A stretch of 64,000 nucleotides of DNA from Cytobacillus gottheilii (GTDB lineage: Bacteria; Bacillota; Bacilli; Bacillales; Cytobacillaceae), in contig NZ_KV440945.1 in the NCBI RefSeq assembly GCF_001636345.1, positions 2,557,414 through 2,621,413 on the forward strand, written 5' to 3'. Position numbers and translations under genes: made by a program. Position 1 is the stretch's first letter. Every line of letters starts with the position of its first letter. Below the pieces are notes generated by a model that worked only from the letters and a program-made list of their open reading frames with translations, did not search any database and had not been told where the DNA came from. This document shows, one piece after another, positions 1-8,676 of this stretch.

Positions 1-569
1 TGAATGCCGCTGTGTTGGATAAAGGAATCAAAAAGGGCTTTTTTCATGGCTGGCTAGTTGGTCTCGGTGCCATGACTGCAGATGTAGTATATATGTTTGC
101 TGTTTTTATGGGGCTTGTTCATTTTTTAGAATTTCCATTTGTTAAAGCTTTTCTCTGGTCGTTCGGCTTTTTCGTTTTAGTTTATACAGGCATTGAAACA
201 ATCATGGGAGCGGGCAAAATTATTTCTCCGAAAAGAACCAATGATGATACAAAGATCAAATCCTTTCTTTCCGGATTTTTCATTTCCATTTCCAATCCTC
301 TGACCATTCTGTTCTGGCTGGGTATTTATGGTTCAGTTCTGGCTAAGACTGTTACAGAATTTGATCATGTACACTTAGCTTTATACAGCATTGCCATATT
401 TATCGGCCTAATTATCTGGGATTTATTTATTTTGATGATTGCTAGCGGCTTTAGAAAAACGTTATCAGGAAAAACATTAGCGCTCATTTCCATTTTCTCT
501 GGCATTTCTCTGATAGGCTTTGGTCTTTACTTTGGCTACCAGGCAATTCTGCTGCTATTCTTTACCTAA
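1..569 (+). CDS. LysE/RhtB-type amino-acid exporter, 5' end outside the window
   Basis: The reading frame is already open at the window edge, so the first residues are missing. The visible part begins with N-A-A-V-L-D-K-G, matching the 'P-x-N' region just after the first helix of LysE-family exporters. About five further hydrophobic segments follow, with the family-typical stretch 'SISNPLTILFWLGIYG' in the middle, where N-P lies in a conserved membrane loop. The family exports amino acids or similar small metabolites by proton exchange; the substrate cannot be read from sequence. The next gene, 88 bases on, is an amino-acid permease with its own ribosome binding site. Confidence 0.8.
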   Translation, partial: NAAVLDKGIKKGFFHGWLVGLGAMTADVVYMFAVFMGLVHFLEFPFVKAFLWSFGFFVLVYTGIETIMGAGKIISPKRTNDDTKIKSFLSGFFISISNPLTILFWLGIYGSVLAKTVTEFDHVHLALYSIAIFIGLIIWDLFILMIASGFRKTLSGKTLALISIFSGISLIGFGLYFGYQAILLLFFT

Positions 570-657
570 GAATGGGTTAGACAATCTTTACCTTTTTATA
601 ATCGTATAAGATTCACTTCTCCTCCGCATGATAACGGTGAGATGAGGAGTGATACCT

Positions 658-2022
658 ATGGATTTTTTTGTTCCTGGCAGTGGAAGCAGTGGAAAAAGCA
701 GTGAAAAAGGCGATTTGAGCTGGTGGCAGCTTTCTCTCATTGGAGTAGGGTGTACGATTGGCACAGGATTTTTTCTCGGTTCAGCCATTGGTATTAAGAT
801 TACCGGCCCTTCTATTGTTTTTTCATTTATATTAGCGGCTTTTGGTACATACATCGTATATAACATATTAGCAAAAATGACGGCAAAAGATCCGCATGAC
901 GGCTCTTTTTGTTATTATGCCGATCAAGCATATGGCCGCTGGGCTGGATTTAGCTGTGGCTGGAACTACTGGAGTTCAAATATTTTAATTATGGGAAGCC
1001 AGTTAACCGCATTATCCATCCTTTCGCGCTTTTGGTTTCCAAATGTGCCGCTTTGGCTTTTCGCCATTGGTTATGCATGTTTATCTATTATTGTTGTACT
1101 AACAGGAAACAAAGGTTTTGATAAAGCTGAAAATCTCTTTGCGATCATTAAAACAGCCGCCATCATCATGTTTATCATTATCGCCTTTGCAGCGCTTTTT
1201 GGCTGGATTGGCGGAGATGTGAAACACCCTGGTTTCCCAAACGGTATGGGTGAACTGTTTCCTGAAGGCTATAAAGGCTTTTGGACTTCGTTAATTTACG
1301 CATTTTATGCCTATGGCGGGATTGAAGTCATCGGCTTAATGGCTATGAGATTAAAGAAAAAAGAGGATGCCCCAAAAGCCGGCATTATTATGCTTTTATT
1401 GCTTGTCATCATTTATGTTATTTCATTAGGACTTGCTGTATATATGGCAGCTCATGGAGATTTTCATGAAAAGGAAAGTCCATTTGTTACTGCTTTAAAA
1501 GATTACGATTTGGCCTTCTTCCCTCATGTGTTTAATGCTGCCATTATTATTGCAGGATTTTCAACCATGACTGCCTCGCTTTTTGGCGTCACTTCCCTGC
1601 TTGTAACAATGGCTCAAGGCGGAGATGCACCAGCTTTCTTTTCGAAGAAGATAAAGAAAATGAAGGACCTGCCTCTTCCTTCTCTTGGGTTGGCTACGAT
1701 TGGTCTCACGGCTTCCATTATTACTGCACTATTGCTCCCTGGGAAAATATACGAATACATTACAACCGCAGCAGGAATTTTAATTCTTTTTAACTGGGCT
1801 TTTATTATTATTTCTGCATTTAAAAATCTGGAGCTGAAAATTTGGGGAAAATTGTTATCGTGGATGGGTATTCTGCTCATTTTATTAGCGGTGAGCGGAA
1901 CATTGCTGGAAAAAAGCATAAGGCCAGGACTGTATGTAAGCCTCCTGTTTGTCTTACTAATCGCCATTGCAGCGATAATTATGCAAAAGAAAGGCTGGAA
2001 AGAAGGCAATGGGAATTGTTAG
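658..2022 (+). CDS. APC-superfamily amino-acid permease
   Basis: A 454-residue membrane protein with about twelve hydrophobic segments. The first helix carries 'GVGCTIGTGFFLGSAIG', the glycine-rich substrate-binding motif of the amino-acid/polyamine/organocation family. A second conserved region, 'YAFYAYGGIEVIGLMA', lies near residue 210. It probably imports an amino acid with protons or sodium; the substrate is unknown. I chose ATG 658 because GAGGAG lies 8 bases upstream; the in-frame GTG at 649 overlaps that ribosome binding site. A hairpin terminator follows directly, so the gene appears monocistronic. A TATAAT hexamer at 597-602 could be a -10 box, but no clear -35 accompanies it. Confidence 0.85.
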   Translation: MDFFVPGSGSSGKSSEKGDLSWWQLSLIGVGCTIGTGFFLGSAIGIKITGPSIVFSFILAAFGTYIVYNILAKMTAKDPHDGSFCYYADQAYGRWAGFSCGWNYWSSNILIMGSQLTALSILSRFWFPNVPLWLFAIGYACLSIIVVLTGNKGFDKAENLFAIIKTAAIIMFIIIAFAALFGWIGGDVKHPGFPNGMGELFPEGYKGFWTSLIYAFYAYGGIEVIGLMAMRLKKKEDAPKAGIIMLLLLVIIYVISLGLAVYMAAHGDFHEKESPFVTALKDYDLAFFPHVFNAAIIIAGFSTMTASLFGVTSLLVTMAQGGDAPAFFSKKIKKMKDLPLPSLGLATIGLTASIITALLLPGKIYEYITTAAGILILFNWAFIIISAFKNLELKIWGKLLSWMGILLILLAVSGTLLEKSIRPGLYVSLLFVLLIAIAAIIMQKKGWKEGNGNC

Positions 2023-2029
2023 AATCACA

Positions 2030-2060
2030 AAAGCTGACTCACTAAGTTAGAGTCAGCTTT
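2030..2060. terminator. bidirectional terminator between permease and ydbT
   Basis: An 11-bp perfect stem (AAAGCTGACTC / GAGTCAGCTTT) with a 9-base loop. T-rich sequence follows on the plus strand and an A-run precedes it, so it can end both convergent genes. Confidence 0.85.
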
Positions 2061-2064
2061 CATT

Positions 2065-3558
2065 TTATTTAATCGTAATCTCTTGTTTTCTTTCTCGATA
2101 CCAGCTCACAAATAGTGCAGCTAATTCATCCGGGATGTCATCTATACCAGAATGATGTACTGGTTTAGAGCGATTGACTGTTCCAATCGTAGCCAGCCCA
2201 AATTGTCTCTGCAAAATCCCTCTCGTAACATTTACTTCTATGATCTTATCTCGTTTTGTTACAAATAAAGTAGTACTTAAGCTTCCTGATTTCATTTGGA
2301 TAAAATGTTCATTGATCACATATTGACTATTTATATAATCCAAAACTCTAAATATGACCGTGATCAATAATAACAGAATTGAAATCAGCCACCAAGCAAT
2401 TTCTATGTCGAATGGCTCTGGTTTGAAAATAAAAAGCGTGATTGTTGCTATGATCCATATCCAGCTTGGCCTTAAGAGTCTAATCCAAAAAGATCTTCGT
2501 GGGAGCTTTTTCATATCATTTGTCACGCTATATGCAGGCAGCAATTCTTCAATTATTTCATAAGCGCGCTGTACGGGAAGAAATGGATATAACGAATTAA
2601 TTTCTAAATTTTCTTCCCCAATCCCAACACCGCCAGCACTTGTCAGCTTCACCTCTGCCAAGCCTAAAATCCTTTTTAGAGGAGTTTGGATTATTTCAAT
2701 TGCCTGCACTCTATTTTTGGATATTGAAAAGGCCGTCTCATCCAGTACACCTTTAGAAATATAAATACGATTATCATCTGATGCTATAACATAATTTCCA
2801 TATTTCAAAAAAGTCCTGACAACACCAAAAAGAACTGATGCAATTATAATGATGGCTGCAGCCAAGGCATAGAACCACCATGTCTGCGGCAGTGCAGACA
2901 GCAGCCCCTGTGCTTCTTCTTCAATTGAAAACACATCATTAAAGTTAGAAAACAAAGAACCTACTACCGGGATCAGCAAAAGAAAACTTAAAGATGTAAA
3001 TGAAGCACGTATTAAGTCTTTCCTTGTTGGTGTAAAATGTACAATACGGTTGTCTTCTGCTTTTGTTTCAGGCAATTCTTCATTGTCTTTTGCTAAACTT
3101 AGTTCATCAGAATTTAATGGCTGCTTTTTCACCATTTCCTCGAGCATCTCTGCCTCTTCTTTTGTAACCATTTTAAATTCAATGGAAGCGTCATTTCCCG
3201 ACATGCTTGTTTCGAACTGCAATGAAGTCATACTAAGAAGTTTATGAATAAATGAGGTCCGGCGGTTGACGTTTTGAATACGTGAAAATGGAATCGTTTG
3301 TTTAGATTTGGTAAAAATTCCCGAGTACAAATGAAAGGACTCATCCTCTATTTCATATTTGTTTGTTCGCCATTTAAGAAAAATGGATACCATACTTAGG
3401 GCCAATACTAAAACAAATCCAATTCTCGCATAATATGTAAACCCGGAATCTGAACCAAACCGAATAACAAATAAATATATAGCTATAAAACCAAAGCTTT
3501 TTACGAGCCCAAATAATTCCAAAACCATAATGAGCGGATGATATCTTTTAGGAGACAT
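2065..3558 (-). CDS. ydbT: YdbT-like membrane protein with bPH_2 (PH-like) domains
   Basis: A 497-residue integral membrane protein with three repeats of the unit 'two hydrophobic helices followed by a small beta-rich bPH_2 (formerly DUF304) domain'. Each copy carries the family pattern of an I-P-F-S-R-I-Q or K-N-R-V-Q-A-I-E type strand ('TIPFSRIQNVNRRTSF', 'SISKNRVQAIEIIQ', 'VTKRDKIIEVNVTRG'). Length and order match B. subtilis YdbT. In that species ydbS-ydbT is linked to resistance against antimicrobial peptides made by related bacilli; the mechanism is unknown. The start overlaps the ydbS stop (TAATG), indicating coupled translation. Assignment rests on architecture and gene pairing. Confidence 0.8.
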   Translation of the reverse strand: MSPKRYHPLIMVLELFGLVKSFGFIAIYLFVIRFGSDSGFTYYARIGFVLVLALSMVSIFLKWRTNKYEIEDESFHLYSGIFTKSKQTIPFSRIQNVNRRTSFIHKLLSMTSLQFETSMSGNDASIEFKMVTKEEAEMLEEMVKKQPLNSDELSLAKDNEELPETKAEDNRIVHFTPTRKDLIRASFTSLSFLLLIPVVGSLFSNFNDVFSIEEEAQGLLSALPQTWWFYALAAAIIIIASVLFGVVRTFLKYGNYVIASDDNRIYISKGVLDETAFSISKNRVQAIEIIQTPLKRILGLAEVKLTSAGGVGIGEENLEINSLYPFLPVQRAYEIIEELLPAYSVTNDMKKLPRRSFWIRLLRPSWIWIIATITLFIFKPEPFDIEIAWWLISILLLLITVIFRVLDYINSQYVINEHFIQMKSGSLSTTLFVTKRDKIIEVNVTRGILQRQFGLATIGTVNRSKPVHHSGIDDIPDELAALFVSWYRERKQEITIK

Positions 3559-4049
3559 TATTCCACTTCCTTCAGTTTCGCATATTGGGCGATTTCATTC
3601 CTTAATTGCAATGCTACCTCTTCCTTCAGGCAAGGAATGCTATGAGAAGATCCCATCGTTTCCACTGAAATGGTCATTAACCCAAACTTCTTCATGATTG
3701 GACCTTTATTTGTTGTCACAGCCTGTATCTTCGTCATAGGAATCAGCTCATGCTTCTCTGTAATCGTCCCAAATTTCAAATGAAGAAATTCTTCGTCCGC
3801 ATCATATCGCCACGATTTATATAATAAATGCGGCCGAACAAATGTCCAAATCACCGAAGGGATTGTAAGAACTGCCAATCCAATAAATATCCAGCCCAGC
3901 CAATCGACCCAATTAAAATAATGATCTAAAAAAAGCAATACTGCTATAACCACTAGTCCAATTACATCTTCTATTAGGCCTGTGATTCTCCACACCTTCT
4001 TCGCTTCTGGCGAAAGTTTATTCGTCGGATTATGTATTTCTGCTGTCAA
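3558..4049 (-). CDS. ydbS: YdbS-like membrane protein with one bPH_2 domain
   Basis: A small membrane protein with two transmembrane helices near residues 20-70, then a single bPH_2 domain ('LHLKFGTITEKHELIPMTKIQAV'-like strand pair). It is the short partner of the three-domain protein encoded next, the same two-gene arrangement as B. subtilis ydbS-ydbT, and probably forms a complex with it. I place the start at TTG 4049 because AGGTG sits 6 bases upstream. An in-frame ATG at 4070 is possible but has only a weak GAGAG almost touching it. The gene starts the operon; 90 bases upstream have no clear promoter. Confidence 0.75.
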   Translation of the reverse strand: MTAEIHNPTNKLSPEAKKVWRITGLIEDVIGLVVIAVLLFLDHYFNWVDWLGWIFIGLAVLTIPSVIWTFVRPHLLYKSWRYDADEEFLHLKFGTITEKHELIPMTKIQAVTTNKGPIMKKFGLMTISVETMGSSHSIPCLKEEVALQLRNEIAQYAKLKEVE

Positions 4050-4141
4050 TATTATCACCTTTTCTATCATTCTCTCTTCTTACATACGAATATTATGTGA
4101 AAAGGTTTCTTAAATTTTATTAAAATATAAAAAACTTGCTT

Positions 4142-5443
4142 TTAGTCTGTCAGCAGGGCATCTATAACCTGTCCATCTGTATCACCTAAGTCCAACCCAA
4201 GCAGCTGTGCTAAAGTGGGACCAATGTCAGTGAGATGCATATATGGAATTCTCTGATTTGGTAGGATTCCTTTTCCTGCTGCTAAGAAAAAGGTCGTATA
4301 ATTTGGTTTTGATGGTGAAAAACCATGACATGCCAGCATATTCTTCGGATGATCTTGTAAATTCTCTGCTGTTACTTCTTCAATATGATCACCATTAATG
4401 CTTTCGGCAAAATAATATCCCTTTTGCGCTTCAAGCATAAAAGTACAGCGAGGATCAGCCCCTCTTTCTCCAGCTTCTTCTCCAGTTAAAATAAACTCAA
4501 TACCTTCCTGCTGTTCTTCTAATATCTTTTTTACTATGCTTGCTGTTTTATGATCGTGATCATCTCTCAAATAAATATACGCAGACCCATCACAACTGTG
4601 ACAATAGGCTTTCCAATTTGCGATTCGCCCTTTGCTGTCAACTTCTATTAAGTTATGTTCACGAAGAAGCACATTTAGATGTATTTTTCTATTTACATCG
4701 ATCGCACTATGATCCCCGAGCAGTATAATAGTCGTCTCTTCTTCTGCTCCGGACTCTTTGATCGCATCCAATAGAGCGCCAAGTCTGCGGTCATGCCGTT
4801 CAATGGCAGCTTCAGCTTCTTTTGAATGTACTCCATGAACATGCCGCTGTGTATCTAAATCTGTAAAATGAATGAGCATGATGTCCGGTTTTTTTTCTTT
4901 TAAAGTAAACACAGCTGATTCCAGCACAAAATCATCTAATTCTGGCTGATTTAATCCGTTTCGAATATGACCAAAACGGTTATTCAGCTCCAATTGATAG
5001 AGAGGACTGCCGCTAAATAGCGAAACAAGCACTTGATTCTGCCACGGACGATTCGGAAAAATCTCGGGTAAATTATATTGAATATTCTTCGCTCTTCCTG
5101 TCACAGGCCAAAGAAGAGCAGCAGTGCTTAAGTTCGCTTTGTATGCTTCATCGTACAAGGTTGTCCCATTAATATCTTTTCGGTACCAATGCCAGTCTGG
5201 CGAAATCCAGCCAGGCTGCATCAGCGTATTATTCATTATACCGTGCCGTGCTGGAAACCTTCCCGTCACGATCGTAGTATGACAAGGATATGTTACAGAC
5301 GGATAGAATGATTCAACATTCTCTGCATATGAACCTTTTTCTAGCACTCTTTTGAAATTAGGCAGATCCGAAAATTGACTGAAATCGTCAGCAGCCAGAC
5401 AATCAAACGAAATGACAACCATCTTTTTGGTTAATCTTTTCAT
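4142..5443 (-). CDS. alkaline-phosphatase-superfamily nucleotide pyrophosphatase/phosphodiesterase
   Basis: A cytosolic-looking 433-residue protein without signal peptide. 'VVISFDCLAADD' near the N-terminus supplies the first metal-binding Asp, and 'SVTYPCHTTIVTGRFPARHG' carries the nucleophile Thr of type I phosphodiesterases/ectonucleotide pyrophosphatases (S-x-T-x-P-x-x-T). 'HFTDLDTQRHVHG' and 'LLGDHSA' supply the remaining metal ligands (D, D, H, D-H). It should hydrolyse phosphodiester or pyrophosphate bonds; the substrate is unknown. I chose ATG 5443 because AAAGGAGG lies 6 bases upstream; ATG 5449 is too close to it. Monocistronic by spacing. Confidence 0.8.
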   Translation of the reverse strand: MKRLTKKMVVISFDCLAADDFSQFSDLPNFKRVLEKGSYAENVESFYPSVTYPCHTTIVTGRFPARHGIMNNTLMQPGWISPDWHWYRKDINGTTLYDEAYKANLSTAALLWPVTGRAKNIQYNLPEIFPNRPWQNQVLVSLFSGSPLYQLELNNRFGHIRNGLNQPELDDFVLESAVFTLKEKKPDIMLIHFTDLDTQRHVHGVHSKEAEAAIERHDRRLGALLDAIKESGAEEETTIILLGDHSAIDVNRKIHLNVLLREHNLIEVDSKGRIANWKAYCHSCDGSAYIYLRDDHDHKTASIVKKILEEQQEGIEFILTGEEAGERGADPRCTFMLEAQKGYYFAESINGDHIEEVTAENLQDHPKNMLACHGFSPSKPNYTTFFLAAGKGILPNQRIPYMHLTDIGPTLAQLLGLDLGDTDGQVIDALLTD

Positions 5444-5521
5444 AAACATCCTCCTTTCAAATTCCTCTTATAAATTAAATTTTACCGTGATTTCCCTATC
5501 TTTCCAAGAATGTTTAAAAAA

Positions 5522-5552
5522 TAAAAAAAGCCGCTAATTGAATAAGCGGCAT
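5522..5552 (-). terminator. terminator of the SSF symporter gene
   Basis: On the minus strand GCCGCT pairs with AGCGGC across a 9-base loop and is followed by a run of Ts. It lies 15 bases beyond the symporter stop codon. Confidence 0.8.
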
Positions 5553-5566
5553 AATGATAAAAGATA

Positions 5567-7042
5567 TTACACAATTTTATTTCGTTTCAATTCTGTTTTT
5601 AAGTAGGTTAAGAACTCATCTGCTTTTTCTTTTGGTGCTTTGGTGATCAAGCTGACAGCTATAAAGAGAACAGTCGATATTGAAATGCCCCATAATCCTG
5701 ATGCTAGTCCCAATGGCTTGATTTTAAATAATTCAAACAGTATGACAATTATTCCACTCACCGTAACACTCGTTAATACCCCAGCAGCTGTTCCTCTTTT
5801 CCAGAAGAATGCACCGATAATCGCTGGTACGGCAACCAGCAGGCCTGCAGAGGATGCAACTGATAAGACCGCAATTAAGCTAACATTTGACTGTGCAAAT
5901 AAATACGCTAATATGGCAATCACAGGGATCACGATTTTCCCAACTAATAACTGCTGCCGGTCATCACTGTTTTTCTTGATATTCCCATAGACATCTCTGG
6001 CAAAAAGGGAGGATAACGTTAATAAAATGGAATCAATGGTAGAAATCGCTGCAGCCATGATTCCAACCATAACGATCGCACCTAAAATCGGCGGAACTAA
6101 TTCAGATGAAAGTATTCTTGGTGTCGCCAAATCGGCATTTGCCAAATCCGGAAACATAACAGATGCAGAAAAGCCCCATACAACAGACACCATCGTATAA
6201 ATAAATCCGAAGATTAAAAAACCCATTAGCATTGTTCTTAAGCTTTTTAATGAGGCAGGCATAAAGAGTCTTTGGCTGACCTGCGGATTTGACAGGCTAA
6301 AGAAAAACCAAGGCACGGTCAATCCTAAAAACGTTAAGAAGCTGAAGTAGCCATTACCGGGAACCGATAATGCCTGCGGCTCATTTGCTTTTAATGTATC
6401 AAAGAATTCTCCTACTCCGCCTAAGCCGTGGATGATTAGCAATACAACCACCGTTGATGTAATAATCATCATTAAGGCCTGCAGGGAATCTGTCCAGGCA
6501 ACAGAACGAATACCTGCAATATAAGAAAAGACGATTGCCAGCACAGTTGCAATAATAACCCCGGTTGTGAACGGAATGGCATTGTTGGTCATTCCCTGCA
6601 ATAAATACCCCACTCCTGCAAGCTGGACTGCACTATATGGAATTAAAAATAAACAACTAAATAATGAGACCACAAAAGCTACTTTTTTACTTTTATACCG
6701 ATCTCCCAGCATCTCTGATGGAGTGACATATCCATATTTCTTTCCAACGAGCCAAAATCGCGGTCCAAAAAAAGCGACTAATGATACACCCATAAAATAA
6801 ATAATTTCAAAACCGTATGCTCCAACGCCGCCCGTATATGTAAGACCTGCCAAACCAACAAGCATAAAAGCACTATAGGTTGTCGCACTATAGCTTAACG
6901 CCGAGACAAAACCGTTCAGCTTGCGGTCACCTAGAAAATAGCTGGTCATATTTGTTTGTTTGCCGCTCCGTGATAAATATGCAATAAATAAAGATACGAT
7001 AATATAAATAGCGATCGTCCACCACACTAAGTTTGTACTCAA
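5567..7042 (-). CDS. sodium:solute symporter (SSF family)
   Basis: About 491 residues with thirteen predicted helices. SSF hallmarks include 'DYFLGDRKL'-like sequence after helix 1 (here 'SYFLGDRKLNGFV'), 'ALSYSATTYSAFMLVGLAG' at the first unwound helix, and 'GIRSVAWTDSLQALMM', the family signature, near residue 185. It imports an organic solute with Na+; its closest relatives include YodF- and PanF-type permeases, but the solute cannot be called. Two starts are possible: GTG 7051, or TTG 7042 with GGGGTGAG 5 bases upstream; I prefer the latter. The upstream 60-codon membrane gene ends within this ribosome binding site, so the two are translationally coupled. Confidence 0.85.
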   Translation of the reverse strand: MSTNLVWWTIAIYIIVSLFIAYLSRSGKQTNMTSYFLGDRKLNGFVSALSYSATTYSAFMLVGLAGLTYTGGVGAYGFEIIYFMGVSLVAFFGPRFWLVGKKYGYVTPSEMLGDRYKSKKVAFVVSLFSCLFLIPYSAVQLAGVGYLLQGMTNNAIPFTTGVIIATVLAIVFSYIAGIRSVAWTDSLQALMMIITSTVVVLLIIHGLGGVGEFFDTLKANEPQALSVPGNGYFSFLTFLGLTVPWFFFSLSNPQVSQRLFMPASLKSLRTMLMGFLIFGFIYTMVSVVWGFSASVMFPDLANADLATPRILSSELVPPILGAIVMVGIMAAAISTIDSILLTLSSLFARDVYGNIKKNSDDRQQLLVGKIVIPVIAILAYLFAQSNVSLIAVLSVASSAGLLVAVPAIIGAFFWKRGTAAGVLTSVTVSGIIVILFELFKIKPLGLASGLWGISISTVLFIAVSLITKAPKEKADEFLTYLKTELKRNKIV

Positions 7043-7043
7043 G

Positions 7044-7226
7044 CTACTCACCCCAATTCTTTGATAATATGTAATTAATCATAATAATAATAACTGCTAA
7101 AACGGTCCATAATAAGAAGCTTCCGTACCACGCTTCCACGTTTGTTAATACAGTAAAAGGAAGCAAATAGCCTAATAAAACAATGGCAAGGACGGCTAAT
7201 GCCCATTTTAATTCTCTCGACTTCAT
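7044..7226 (-). CDS. 60-residue membrane protein, partner of the SSF symporter
   Basis: Two hydrophobic helices (about residues 8-28 and 32-55) separated by a short loop, with a basic N-terminus and the end N-W-G-E. It has the ribosome binding site GGGGTGAT 4 bases before ATG. Its stop codon region provides the ribosome binding site of the symporter. Tiny two-helix proteins encoded directly before SSF symporters are a recurrent arrangement (for example yhdT-panF in E. coli), so a role in assembly or stability of the transporter is inferred from context only. Confidence 0.75.
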   Translation of the reverse strand: MKSRELKWALAVLAIVLLGYLLPFTVLTNVEAWYGSFLLWTVLAVIIIMINYILSKNWGE

Positions 7227-7308
7227 TTGATCACCCCTATTTTTATGAATCCTATTACATTATACATCAGAATATACAGGTGTAAAGACACTTATCATTA
7301 AAACCTAC

Positions 7309-7350
7309 AAAAATAGCTCTAACACTTGTAAACGTGTTAGAGCTATTTTT
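7309..7350. terminator. strong hairpin terminator downstream of rtcB-facing spacer
   Basis: A 16-bp stem (AAAATAGCTCTAACAC with its complement) and an 8-base loop, flanked by A-runs and T-runs. It lies 31 bases beyond the rtcB stop on the minus strand and upstream of the small membrane gene, so it insulates the two transcription units. Confidence 0.85.
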
Positions 7351-7380
7351 AGCTTTATCTTTTAATGTAAAGTTTATTCA

Positions 7381-8559
7381 CTACCCTTTGAAATTATATA
7401 GGGGTTTTATCACTTCAACGATTTCCGCCGTATCAGCTATGCTTTTTTCAATTTCTTTTGCTGGTTTATAGGCTTGAGGTGCCTCATCCAATGTCTTCTT
7501 TGAAACAGATGTAGTCCATACATTCTTCATTGATTTCTGAAAGCTCTCTAAACTAATTTGCGCCTTTGCTTTTGAGCGGCTCAGCATTCTGCCAGCCCCA
7601 TGTGGAGCAGAAAAATTCCATGCGGCATTTCCTTTGCCGACAGCTAAAATACTGCCGTCTCTCATATTTAGTGGAATGATGAGCTGCTGCTTACTTTTTG
7701 CAGAAGCAGCACCTTTACGCAGAATCATTTCATTCAAATCAATATAATTATGCGGACAATCAAAAGTTTCGATTATGTCCTTATGCCATTTCATTCCTTT
7801 TAGAATGGTATTTGCCATCTGCGCACGGTTGGCAGCTGCAAAGTTTTGGGCAATATTCATATCGTGTAAATAATGCTGAAGGTCCTCACCCTGTACATAG
7901 GATAACTCGTAAGGAATTTTGCGGTCATTACGCAAGCCTTCTGTTTGCTCAGCAGCTTCTAAATCACCATGCTCTTTCAGATCTTTCATCTGAATTTTTA
8001 ACTCTTTTCTTTCATCAGATAGTTTTTGATATGCTGTCTCTTGGTGATATTCGGCGATCTCTTTGCCTAAGATTCTGCTGCCGCTATGAATGACAAGATA
8101 AATGGCGTTTTTTCCTTCATTTATTTCGATAAAATGGTTGCCTCCCCCAAGTGTGCCAAGGCTTCTCTGTGCCCACCCCTGATGAATGGACGCATGTACA
8201 CCACTTAGGTCAAAGGCTGCTTGCGGCTGATCAAATGTTTGATGCCCGCTCGGAATTCTTGCACGGATCAATTGATCCAGTTTTTCAAAATTCATTTTGA
8301 TGCGGCCTTTTTTTATTTTAGCTACATATAAACCACAGCCAATATCAACGCCAACTAGGCTAGGCACAACCTTATTGGACACCGTCATGGTTGTTCCAAT
8401 AACGCTCCCTATTCCGGAATGCGTATCAGGCATTATGCGAATGGTGCTTTCCTTCGCAAATTCCTGGTTACATAGAGTAATAATTTGCCCGATCGTGGCG
8501 TCATCCACCATGTCTGTATAGCAAATTGCTTCATTGTATTTTCCTTTTAACGTTAACAT
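7381..8559 (-). CDS. rtcB: RtcB-family RNA-splicing ligase
   Basis: A 392-residue member of the RtcB family, which joins RNA 2',3'-cyclic phosphate (or 3'-phosphate) ends to 5'-OH ends using GTP and manganese. Visible motifs are 'GVDIGCGLYVAK' (Asp and Cys metal ligands), 'GTLGGGNHFIEI' (the G-G-G-N-H-F metal/GMP site), 'HSGSRILG', and 'NFSAPHGAGRMLSRSKA' with the guanylylated histidine region. It is shorter than the roughly 480-residue archaeal and E. coli enzymes, as in many bacterial paralogues. I chose ATG 8559 (GAGGAG 8 bases upstream) over ATG 8565. No archease gene or RNA-cyclase gene is adjacent. The role is likely RNA repair. Confidence 0.9.
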   Translation of the reverse strand: MLTLKGKYNEAICYTDMVDDATIGQIITLCNQEFAKESTIRIMPDTHSGIGSVIGTTMTVSNKVVPSLVGVDIGCGLYVAKIKKGRIKMNFEKLDQLIRARIPSGHQTFDQPQAAFDLSGVHASIHQGWAQRSLGTLGGGNHFIEINEGKNAIYLVIHSGSRILGKEIAEYHQETAYQKLSDERKELKIQMKDLKEHGDLEAAEQTEGLRNDRKIPYELSYVQGEDLQHYLHDMNIAQNFAAANRAQMANTILKGMKWHKDIIETFDCPHNYIDLNEMILRKGAASAKSKQQLIIPLNMRDGSILAVGKGNAAWNFSAPHGAGRMLSRSKAKAQISLESFQKSMKNVWTTSVSKKTLDEAPQAYKPAKEIEKSIADTAEIVEVIKPLYNFKG

Positions 8560-8676
8560 CTGCATTTCTCCTCACTTTTTGTCAGCGAGAAATGAGATCA
8601 TTTCCCGCTTCTTTAAACGGTTAGAACCTCTTTGTTTTGTACTGTCATTGGAAACGCCACCTTTCATAGAATAAAA

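Noticed and set aside
47..5443. Pho box before the alkaline-phosphatase-superfamily gene
   Set aside because: The upstream sequence has no run of TT(A/T/C)A(C/T)A hexamers at 11-bp steps.
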